Assembly (NCBI GenBank): GCA_963971425.1
Contig: OZ020517.1
Coordinates: 2,296,501 to 2,360,500 of the forward strand
Direction: 5' to 3'
Length of the DNA: 64,000 bases
Source: Bryoerythrophyllum caledonicum
Lineage: Eukaryota; Streptophyta; Bryopsida; Pottiales; Pottiaceae
In this document: positions 46,266-55,752 of the stretch, piece after piece
Layout: each line of letters opens with the position of its first letter
Numbering within the stretch: position 1 is the stretch's first letter
Notes under the pieces: generated by a model
Told to the model about the DNA's origin: nothing
What the model saw: the letters and a program-made list of their open reading frames with translations, nothing else
Database searches by the model: none
Translations under genes and position numbers: made by a program

Positions 46266-47233
46266 CAGTGGGGTCCAAAAATAATTCGAATTTTTTGCTT
46301 ATGTACATATCCACTACACTGCTACCAACGTTGGTGCCCTCCTGAGGGCTGAAAAATTGTCAATTCACCATGAAATTTTTGGCACAAGATCAATTCTATG
46401 TTGAAAACATGTGCGCCAAATTTCAAGGCCAAGAGATTTATACAAAAAAAGATATCCAAGATTTACCAACATGGGATAGTTGTAAGAAAAGTTTCACAGC
46501 TACCAACTTTGACACCCTCCCAAGGATTCAATTTTTTATTTTTTCCCATGATATTTTGGACATAAGACCATCTCTATGTTGATTATATGTGTGTTTAATT
46601 TCAAGTCCAAAAGATCCACAAAAGAAAAGAAACAAATCTAAATCTACCAACATGTGTAGTTGTGAAACAATTAGGGAAACCATTTCACTATTGCCAACTT
46701 TGGCACCCTCCTTAGATCGGAAAATTTGTTAATTGACCATGAAACTATTGGCACAAGATCATCTCCATGTTGATGACATGTGTGCAAAAATTCAAGGCCA
46801 AAAGACGAATACAAAAAACCATCTTCAAAATCTACCAAAATATGTAGTTATGAGAAACAATTTTGAATATTCTTTTTTTTTATTCTTCATGTGGCCTTGG
46901 AATTTGGCACACTTATTATAAACATAGAGATGATCTTGTGCCAAAAATTTCAAGGTAAATTAAAAAATAATCAACCGTAGGGAGGATGTCAAAGTTGGCA
47001 GCTATGAATGGCTCACAACTACACATCTTGGTAGATTTTGAATATCTTTTTTTGTATTCATCATCTAGACTTTAAATTTGGCACACATTTTTTTAACATA
47101 GAAATTATCTTGTGTAAAAAATTTCATGGTAAATTGACAAATTTTCAGCCCTGAGAAGGGCGCCAAAGTTGGTAGCAGTGTAGTGTGGAAACGTACATAA
47201 GCAAAAAATTCGAATTATTTTTGGACCCCACTG
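46266..47233. mobile_element. Fold-back Tc1/mariner-type element A (968 bp)
   Basis: TA at 46264-46265 and TA at 47234-47235 flank near-perfect terminal inverted repeats. The first 40 bases in each direction begin CAGTGGGGTCCAAAAATAAT and continue TCGAATTTTTTGCTTATGTA. Behind the tips, forward modules (TACCAACTTTGACACCCTCC and following) fill about 46310-46850, and inverted modules fill the rest. The whole element could fold into one long imperfect hairpin. It has no coding capacity. Confidence 0.85.
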
Positions 47234-47235
47234 TA

Positions 47236-47439
47236 CAATGGGCAGTTACAAATTAGGAAATATGGCCTTACCCACAAGTCGGTGGAACGTCTTGTAGGGT
47301 ACAAGAGGGAGTTTCAAACAACATTGCAACTGTAAGATTGACAAACTTGACATAATTCTGACATGCAACTGAATCCATTGAACATTGCCAGACTGAATCC
47401 TGATATTGAACAAATGACAGCATCTCAAAGGTTTCAATG
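47236..47439. other. Non-repeat spacer between elements A and B (possible old exon)
   Basis: 204 bases that are neither tip nor module. Minus-strand translation gives FEMLSFVQYQDSVWQCSMDS followed by VACQNYVKFVNLTVAML, open and protein-like, but unidentified. On the far side of element B the minus strand has GAGTGCAG|CGTCTTGTGCTGTA, an acceptor-like site that would read into this frame if B were removed. Whether it was ever a gene is open. Confidence 0.3.
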
Positions 47440-47441
47440 TA

Positions 47442-48693
47442 CAGTCCCCTTCAATAAGGTTACGTACTTTTTGCATTCCTAGGGATAGTAACTTTCAGTG
47501 CTACCAACTGTGACACCCTCTTGAGGGTGAGAAATTGCTATTTTACCATGAAATTTTTGGCACAAGATCATTTCTATGTTGACAACACGTGTGTAAAATT
47601 TCAAGGTCGGAAGTCGAATAAGAAAAAAGATATTCAAGATCTACCAACATGGGTAGCACTAAGAAAAGTTTCACAGCTACGAACTTTGACACCCTCCCAA
47701 GGATTGAATTTTTTGTTTTTGCCCATGTAATTTTTGGCATTAGACCTTCTCTGTGTTTATTACATGTTTAAAGTCCAAAATATCCACACTAAGAAACATA
47801 TTTAAAATCTATCAACATGTGTAGTTGTGAGTGTAGTTGTAAGAAACATTTCACTCCTCGCCAACTTTGACACACTCCCAAGGATTAAATCTTTTGCTTT
47901 TGCACATGAAATTTTTGGCATGAAACCATGTCTGTATAGAATACATGTGTACCAAGTTTTAAGGCCAGAATACCTACATAGTAAAAGATTTTTGAAATCT
48001 ACCAACATGTGTAGTTGTGAGATTTTGGAAATGAGACCATCTCTATGTTGATTTTACGTGTGCTTAATTTCAAGTCTAAAATATCCACTATAGAAAAGAA
48101 AAAAATCAAAATCTACCAACGTGCTAATTGTGAGAAACAACCGCGTACCATTTCAACTTTGGCACCTTCCCTAGGTTTGAAAGATTGTTATTTTACTATG
48201 AAATTTTTAACACATGATCACCTCTATGTTTATAACATGTGTGCCAAATTTCAAGGTTAGAAGATGAATAAAAAAACCCATATTCAAAAATCTACCAACA
48301 TGTGAAACTATGAGAAACAATCTTGTGTATCTATTATTGTATTCATCACATGGCTTTGAAATTTAACACACATGTTATCAGCATAGAGGTGATTTTCTGA
48401 TAAAAATTTCATGGTTAAATATCAAATTTTCAGCCCTCAGGAGGGTGTCAAAATTGGCAGTAGTGAATGACTTACAACTACACATGTTGGTAAATTTGGA
48501 ATATCTTTTTCTATATTCGTCTTCTGGCCTTGAAATTTGGCACACATGTTGACAACATAGAAATGATCTTGTGCCAAAAATTTCATGGTAAAATAACAAT
48601 TTTCTAGATCTCAAGAGGGTGTCAAAGTTGGTGGCACTGAAAGTTACTATCCCTAGGAATGCAAAAAGTACGTAACCTTATTGAAGGGGACTG
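47442..48693. mobile_element. Fold-back Tc1/mariner-type element B (1252 bp)
   Basis: TA flanks at 47440-47441 and 48694-48695. The terminal inverted repeats begin CAGTCCCCTTCAATAAGGTT and continue ACGTACTTTTTGCATTCCTA, with no difference in the first 60 bases. They then run into the same module text as elements A, C and D (CACCCTCTTGAG, ACCATGAAATTTTTGGCACA). The arms are forward modules on the left and inverted modules on the right. It is non-coding. Confidence 0.85.
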
Positions 48694-48695
48694 TA

Positions 48696-49460
48696 CAGTA
48701 CAGCACAAGACGCTGCACTCACAACAGCTCCTCTAGAGCCAACATCCAACATTGTCACATGAAACTTCTCCTCTTGCTTTTTTATTCAGTGGCATCAGGT
48801 GAGGATATTTGCATTGGTCTGATGTGACAAATATTGTAAAGATTCATCAATGTTGCACTCTGTGGAAGAGAAAAATCAGTTAAAGCATGCGAGTCAAAAT
48901 AATTGCACAGTTGAAAAAGAGATTCCAGAGAATTTCTTCTTTACTTATTTGATTATTCTTCTTAAGCTTCAGAGAATTCTAAAAACCTCATCAGAACCAG
49001 ATTATTATAAACTATGTGGAATATGCCGGGATGCAATTTGAAGCATATCTTTCCGAACACTTGCAAACATTCTTCTTGGATTCAAAGCATATCTTCTAAA
49101 ACTATGCTTTGGATCCAAATACTCCATAGAACCAAAATTGAAACGTGTTCTAGAAGATATGATTTGGATCCAGGGTTTGATGATATTGTATACAAAATTT
49201 TAAAAAAATCAATAAAAACTGCAACTTATTACCATGACGTATGTTCATTGAAGGCGGAAATGTAGCTCACATCACATGACTTGTACCTGCAACAGTTCGC
49301 GAAGCAACTACGGTGGCCTTCTATTCTGACACGTGGCAGAAACCTCCAATTCAGACCAACCGACACTCCACGTCACACATCCCCCACAACTGCCACGTCA
49401 GTACTTCGACATCTTGCCACCTGTGTGGCGGTCACCTGGTTCTGTTTTATGGTTGGAGTA
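48696..49460. other. Intergenic, no gene seen
   Basis: No frame with recognisable features. A GC-rich patch at about 49270-49450 (CACCTGTGTGGCGGTCACC) stands out from the AT-rich surroundings but has no clear reading. Confidence 0.4.
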
Positions 49461-49464
49461 GCTA

Positions 49465-49948
49465 CAGTCTAACCTCTTTAATATGACAAGTTTGGGAAAC
49501 CAAAAAAGTGTTGCAGTAGCGAGGTGTCACATGATCGTTAAGATAATATTTTGAACCTAAATGTCGTATTATCGAGTTTTTATTAAAATGCGCAAAAATA
49601 TATGTCTAAAGGTTGCAAAAAAGTATCTACAAGTAGAAAAAGAAGTTGCCAAAAAATATTTACCATCAAAAAAGGTTGCCAAAAAAGTCTCTACAAGAAG
49701 AAAAAATGTTGCCAAAAAATATTTACCACAAAAAAAGGTTGCCAAAAAGTATCTACATGATAGATGAACCCTAATTTGTGATGCACATGTTCCCATTGTT
49801 CACAACTTGTTTTCAATGTTCACAACTTGTTCCCTACATGATAAAATGTTCCCAATGCATTTGTTCCTCTATGATATGAGAAATTGGGGGTCACAAAGTG
49901 TTACAATATCGAGTGTCATAGTCGTGTATTATAGAGGGAGTTTAAGAC
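49465..49948. mobile_element. pogo/Tigger-like non-autonomous element
   Basis: TA-flanked ends: left CAGTCTAACCTCTTTAATAT, right read inward GTCTTAAACTCCCTCTATAA. The next inner text is also shared between the two ends in form (GACAAGTTTGGGAAACC... and ...CGATATTGTAACACTTTGTG), including 'reads like a TATCGAG' blocks. 'CAGTC-x-A-CTC-x-x-TATAATA' termini are typical of pogo-like elements. A 33-bp minisatellite occupies the interior. No transposase is present. Confidence 0.55.
49606..49762. repeat. 33-bp minisatellite inside the pogo-like element
   Basis: Five alternating units around GTTGCCAAAAAATATTTACC and GTTGCCAAAAAAGTCTCTAC. The plus frame encodes a VAKKYLP-type repeat, but this comes from the repeat and there is no evidence of a gene. 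Confidence 0.7.
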
Positions 49949-50089
49949 TACAAAGTTTGGTCGCCCAAAAATGTGTCATATAACTGTGGTTGTCGTACAA
50001 TGGATTGTCGTAACCATTGTGGCTGTTAACTATCAGCCCAACCATTTTAATGTAGTTTTTATATTACAAACTATAAAAAAAGGTAATAT

Positions 50090-50212
50090 GATTTACTGCC
50101 CGGTTGACTGCACAATTAACTGCGCGGTTGACTGCAACGTTATGGTAGTCCACTGCATGGTTGACTACACGGTTGACTGTGTGGTTGATTGCTGTGTGAT
50201 TCCCTGCGTACA
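50090..50212. repeat. Degenerate 12-bp minisatellite
   Basis: Ten or so variants of GCGGTTGACTGC. The frame encodes a VDC-type repeat. It is low-complexity DNA and not a gene. Confidence 0.65.
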
Positions 50213-50868
50213 TTATGATTTTAGCAGTATGATGAATGATTATTGAGAGGAAGAGCAACGAATTCCGGCTCTGCCTGGACAAGGATGAACATATGATGAC
50301 CTCACCCTAGCAACAAAGCAAGAAGTGCCACACATAATAGAAATACTACCTCACCGCACTCAGGATTTCCACGTGTCCGACTGTCATTGGCCAAGCGTGA
50401 ACGATTTTGTACAGAAAGCGTCAAGCTAACGCCGAACAAAACGAACTCCGCCACCGACCCATAATTCATCCATCCATCGACGAAGAATGAGAGACCGTCC
50501 AACGGTCGGAAGAAGTTGCATGCTAACGACCACCGGTCGGAAGGAACCCAAAACCGTCACGTCGACACATGTGCGGTTGGAGTACATCCTGGTCCCCAGC
50601 CGGTTCCTGATTCTTCCCTTTAAATGCATGAGCGTCAACCACCAGTTAAATGCATGTGAGACGTGCTCTGTGGACAAGCGTGGGGGAGAATTTTCTTTGC
50701 CTCTGTTGCAGAGACTCGACAGCATCACCTCCACAGCCTCAGTTGTTAGAGTCTCTTGAGGTTTCTTCTTCTTAGACGTCGGACACAAGAGTCTCTTGAG
50801 TTTTCCACAGGTCTAGAAGTCTTTGCAGGCTTGATGGGGGGGCTGTGTTGATTGGTTTGCGGCAACAG
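50213..50868. other. Upstream region of the EF-hand/SAM/FN3 gene
   Basis: No other gene is seen. TTTAAATGCATG near 50618 is a TATA-like candidate about 250 bases upstream of the ATG, and a second ATTTAA-like stretch follows. The ATTAAATGCATG/TTTAAATGCATG text is repeated at 50618 and 50644. Confidence 0.35.
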
Positions 50869-53800
50869 ATGGTCGGTGATAGCTCTCGAGTAGGGAAGCA
50901 GATGCATCATGGATATCGCTTTGTTGCCGGGACGTCGGAGGATTCCGCTTCTGTTCGTCGCTGTGACGGATCGAGGCTCAAGCTCTGTAGATTTCCCCTT
51001 CTTGTAGGGTTTCTCGCGGTTTTGCTTTTTGGTGCACAGGCCAATGCCAAAGGTTCGTTTTTGCATACACCTAGACTGAGGATAAAAGTGTTGGGAAATG
51101 GGTCGAGTGGAAGCAAGAAAGTTTTCCCTACTACGCGTATTTTTCATTTGGTTTTTGTAGAGGTGTGAAGTGATTTTTTATATTTTAAGCAGGGTTTATG
51201 GTGTTTCAGCCCAAGTTTTTCACTTCTGAGGATAAAAGTGTCATAGTTCATATAAAGCAGAAATTTTTCTTCGTTTTTTTTTGGTTCTGTGAAGGTTTGC
51301 AGAGCCGTTATTTTAGATAGGGTGAAGTCAGTGTTGAGGGTCACAAGTTGTTTGTCTCAGGCTTTCAGCGGAACTTGGAGAGTTTCTTTGGTACAATAGA
51401 CCAAGATGGAAATGGGGAGATCGAACAAGGCGAAGCTACAAAGGTGCGGCCATTCTTCTCTCTGCAGAGCTGGTTTAGGGCTTGAATATTGAATGTGTTG
51501 TGTCTATGTTTTGTTGCTGAGGCTCACTTGGGATGCAGTTCCTGCGCAAGTTGGACGCGCAAATGGCAGATGAAGGTGAAATCGAAACAAAAGAGGGAAT
51601 GAGCGAGTTGGTAGCGTCGTCTCAGTTCGACCTCACGTTCAGCTATGGCGGCAACACTATTTCTGCGGAAGAGATGCTGGTGAGGCGACTGACATACTAC
51701 AAGCTTCTCTGTGTTTACAGTACAGAAATATCAGAGAATGTGGTTGCAAATGCATTGAAGAAGAGATGATCGTACAAAAGAGATGTTTGTAACGTCACCC
51801 AAAGTCTGATACAGAATCATGAACATATCACAAACAACTCTAGCGTCTTGAGGGGATTATGGTCATAGGAGAGCTGATCATACAAAGTCTGGAACTAGAT
51901 TGTGAATAGTTTACAAGTAATTCTATCGTGGTTGGGAGAGTTTCATGAGGGCATTATGATCAAGGAGTACGGTATTTTGGTGGCAAATGCATTCCTTCAT
52001 GAAAAGGTCCGGAACTAGATTGTGAATAGTTCACAAATAGATCTAATGTGGTCACGGTGAAGGAATTATGACCACGGTGAAGAAGTATTACAGTCCGGTA
52101 CTAGATTATGAATATTTTACATATTCAGCCACTGATGTTTGGAACTGTTCATTTTCCAGGACCACCTATCGGACATGATGACTGCGAACCATGTGGTGGA
52201 CTGGGTGACCCACGGCGTCCAACTCCCCCAATACGCTGAATCTTTCCGGCAAAACGCCATCAACGGCATGGACTTCCCGGCTCTGATTGAGAACGACAGC
52301 GAGGCGTTGCTTGAGGATCTGGGGATCAAGAGCACGCTCCACCGGACCAAAATCACTTACGCTTTGGTGCGACAGATCTTCGGAATTGGCACCACTCCTG
52401 GCCCAGCGCGCTCCCTGCAGTGCCGTGCCTCCAGGTACTACTTTTTTTGTAGAAGAATTTGCGCTGGAGCTTGCTTATGGTTATTTATCGAATCAAGTGC
52501 ACAATGTCAGGTTTTTTGCAAGATTTTACCGATGACGGTCCGGGTTTTTGCAACAGGTCCTTCTCTCGTATTTGTAAATTCACCTAGGGTTTCATAAGAT
52601 ACTGCTCTTTTTATTTAATTCTCTTAGAGCAATGGCGGTCTCTCAGCTCAAGCTAGAAGTAGTTGAAGAATGAAAAAGATGTAATGTCGTACCATGAATC
52701 TTAGCCGCCTTTTCCCTCTGATTATGGATCAATTGAGAGCTGATTTCAACTGTGGAAGAATAACATGTTTTCGCCTCACTTTACAAAGAGCTATAATATC
52801 AATTCTATGCCAGAACAATGCTTAACAAACTAACGTCAGTGAAAATATGTTGTTACAAACACGAAAGCAAGTCTAAAATGGCTTGTTACATGAATTGCAG
52901 GTATGGTGGCATAGAGCTGTCTTGGGAGGCCCCAAGCAACATGGGAGCGCCGCCCTTGCACAAGTATTTGATTGAGCGATGGTCCAAGACATTTTCTACT
53001 TGGACAAATGTTGCTGATACAAGAGAGGTGGTGTTTATGGATCAAAACGCTGTCAAGCTGGGGAAAGAGTACACTTACCGCGTGCAGACTTGGGGCGGGC
53101 ATGGGCCCTCGGAGTGGGCCATCGTGGGTGGGTGCACTGCTGACGTCACTCCTGCCTTCTCCAATTCCGCAATAAGGTAAATGTTCACCTCCTCATTCTC
53201 GATCTAACGTAGAATAATACCAACCAACCTAAAACCACCAACTTCTGCATTCCAGGAAGACAATGCAGGTCATTGCTTCATGACTTATGGATTGATTGGT
53301 TACGTAGTAAAACCTTCATGGAGTTGATGCACAGCAGTTGGTGGTTTTAGATCTATTGCTGGTGTTATAATTTAGACCGTCCCAGGTTTGGTGAAGTCTT
53401 GGATTCAATTATGATCGTTGTTCTTTGAGGAAAGTTTTCAAAGATGAGTGGTTGGAAGAGAATATCCTGAAAATTCAAGTGCTGCTGTTGGAGAGAATCG
53501 TCATTTATAATAAATTCTATGTTACACAGAACATGCTGCGTCCTTCAACCTGTTTCCAAACATGGGAAGTTTTTGTTTAAAGTTCATACCTCAACTGAAA
53601 AGTGGTTGGAAGCAGGTCAGACACGGACGATTCGCCTCCGAAGCAGACTTCATCTTCCAAGGACATGTGGACATGGATAAACTCCGGGATAATCCTCACG
53701 CTCGCCTTGTTTTCGAGGCACACATTCTTCTTCGACGTAACGGTAGCAGCTTGGGTCCTCCTCAGAAGCCGTCTCAAGCATTCTTTGAGCCAAGGCCTAG

Positions 53801-54878
53801 AGAGCCCCTATTTCTGTGTGAGAACAGTTGCGCGTTCCATCTCGCTAGCATTGGAGAGCTGGTGTTACATGCAGCACAAAGTGTGGGCGCTCGCCAGGGT
53901 CGGAGCGGACCCGGACCTGGCTGCCAAGAGGGCCACATTGAAGAGCCTGAGCGCGCCCTGTATGAAGAGCCCCTTGTATGATGAAGGCGAGTTCGAGGGG
54001 GAATTCTTCGAGACGCAGAACTTCCGGACTCTCAGCGCTGGTGACCTTCTGGAGGCCACTTCCGGAGGCTCCTCTCCAAATGGCAGCGTTAGGGAGATCG
54101 AGATGGCTGACAACATCCCTCCCTTCTTCGCTCCCGCTTCGCCTCCAATGGAGGAGCTGCCTGCTGTCCCTTCCAAGCGAAGTAAAAACAGGTGAACCCC
54201 CCATGTTATGCTCTTTTGGTTACTGGTTCTCGAAGTGTCTACCCCTGAAAGAGCAGTAGTTCTATTCCACTAACCTTTGTTCTGTAAACATAGGCTCTGT
54301 GGAGGGAACAAACAAACACTACATTCATGCCAGCCTCGTTCAGAGACTCGTGTTCTACTTATCATCTTTTGTTAGTAAATGATCTAGAGCTTGCACTATC
54401 TTTCTGATCCTTCATTGATTCGTGCAGGTGCAACTACGAAGGATGCAAAGTGCGGTTCGACCGGTGGCACTCGCTGCAGGACTGGTGGATGAAGCTGAAC
54501 AAGCACTACTGCCGGGACTGCCAGAGCGTGTACTGCGTGAAGCACACGCGGATCTCGCCGCATGGGCCGCGCGGGCAGTGCGGGCTGGACAGCAGCTGCT
54601 ACTGCTGCGCCTGCTTCGCCCGCTTACCTTCCGAGAGCAAGCGCAGGCTGGAGGAGATGAACAAGTTACGCGTGGGTCCTTCTGTGGTGACCAGCGACGA
54701 GTCTCCTTCATCTTCGTCGTCGTCGTCGAGTAGTTCTTTGGGGAGTTCCAAGCAGAGGTTTGGGAGCTCGTCCAACAGCTCCATCACCAGTGCTGCTGGC
54801 CTGCCTCCGCCACTGAGTGATGATCTTCTGGACTTCAGGGATGCCGTCGAGACTCAATCTGGAGGCATATCAAACTAG
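50869..54878 (+). CDS. EF-hand / SAM / fibronectin-III / membrane / FYVE-like zinc-finger protein
   Basis: Seven exons keep phase: 50869-51052, 51361-51443, 51539-51679, 52160-52434, 52901-53176, 53616-54191 and 54428-54878, giving 661 residues. A hydrophobic run (FPLLVGFLAVLLFGAQANA, about residues 41-60) looks like a signal peptide or anchor. An EF-hand loop follows (DQDGNGEIEQGE, D75-E86). A SAM domain spans about 148-211 and an FN3 domain about 228-319 (IELSWEAPSNMGAPPLHKY; YTYRVQTWGG). About 338-368 is hydrophobic (INSGIILTLALF, TVAAWVLL). The C-terminus has a Cys-rich FYVE-like finger (CNYEGCKVRF; HYCRDCQSVYCVKHT; CGLDSSCYCCACF, about 513-575) and a serine run. Calcium sensing tied to a membrane scaffold is an inference. 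I do not recognise a named family for this exact order. Confidence 0.85.
51800..52125. repeat. Tandem repeat in intron 3 of the EF-hand/SAM gene
   Basis: Four units of about 80-115 bp with the core GGAACTAGATTGTGAATAGT at 51890 and 52010, and degenerate copies at 51807 and 52091. Confidence 0.6.
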
Positions 54879-54937
54879 GTGAGACAATTTTTCCCTAGAG
54901 TTCGAGAGGTTAGACGTTTGCTCAAGAGTATTCATGC

Positions 54938-55035
54938 CTAAACCCTAAACCCTAAACCTCAAACCTAAAAACCTGGAGAGGCCCGACGTCAGAAATTATC
55001 CATGCTAAAACCCGAAATCCTAAAGCTAAAACCTG
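54938..55035. repeat. Short telomere-like tract downstream of the FYVE-like gene
   Basis: CCTAAACCCTAAACCCTAAA with degenerate continuation and a repeated AAACCTGGAGAGGC flank (54967 and 55028). No Helitron ends are seen around it. Confidence 0.6.
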
Positions 55036-55536
55036 GAGAGGCTTGACTTTTTAAAAAAATCTTATTTTTACTAAAATTTGATTACTTTACTAACGAGTAT
55101 AGGGTTCTACAAGAATTAACTTTTATAATTTTTAAGAAAATCATAATCATTCATTTGCAGTATCAAAAAGCGGGTTTGAGGTTCTCACTTGAATTTGTAT
55201 CGCATTTTCACAGGTATGTTGCATGGTTTAACTAATGGAGTAGCGTCTTGTTGTTCTTTTGCAGGCCTTGTGAGCGAGCTGCATACTTTTCCTGTTCATC
55301 CTCAACCAATGCAGGTGGCTCTTGTATATCACAAATATGTCCTCATGGAAGCATAGTGCTCTCTTGATAGATAGTCTAGGAAAATTGCAACGTCATTGAA
55401 TTCATACTCATTCATTACAATGAATTTTTTTGTCAACTCCAACCACTTTTTGTTGACTTCTATTCATATTTTCCAAGTTTTGTATTTTCTAGGTTTTGTA
55501 CAGTCAACTCCCTTTACAACACCCCTGTTTGTTTAA

Positions 55537-55748
55537 CCCCTAAAGGACCAGAGTCTTCTTTGGGGGGATTCTTTGTTTTTTGGGCAGGTTCCTAAAATTC
55601 GAAAAAAATCAATTTTCTTTGAAATTTTATTCTAGATTGCCTTTGATAAGAGCGTTGTGGACATATTTTTATTTTATTTTTGGATTTGTGGTTTGAAAGT
55701 TAATACCACTCATAGTTTTTGAGGGAAATTGTCAAGGAACTTTAGGGG
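55537..55748. mobile_element. piggyBac-like MITE (212 bp) with TTAA duplication
   Basis: TTAA at 55533-55536 and at 55749-55752. The tips read inward CCCCTAAAGGACC (left) and CCCCTAAAGTTCC (right). The TTAA target and C-run tips are the hallmark of piggyBac-type elements. Text after the left tip (GCAGGTTCCTAAAATTCG-like) recurs near 63200, where another copy starts. A pogo-like tip (TACAGTCAACTCCCTTTACA) lies 30 bases upstream. Confidence 0.65.
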
Positions 55749-55752
55749 TTAA

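Noticed and set aside
45240..48614. Many short ORFs across the fold-back modules with similar peptides
   Set aside because: The peptides are alike only because the DNA modules are repeated in both orientations; all are interrupted and none has a domain.
49561..49767. Plus ORF encoding VAKKYLP repeats as a small basic protein
   Set aside because: It is produced entirely by the 33-bp minisatellite; the ATG lies in the AT-rich element interior.
49971..50246. Cysteine-rich 91-residue ORF (VDC repeats)
   Set aside because: It results from a degenerate 12-bp repeat; there is no signal peptide and no conserved cysteine spacing.
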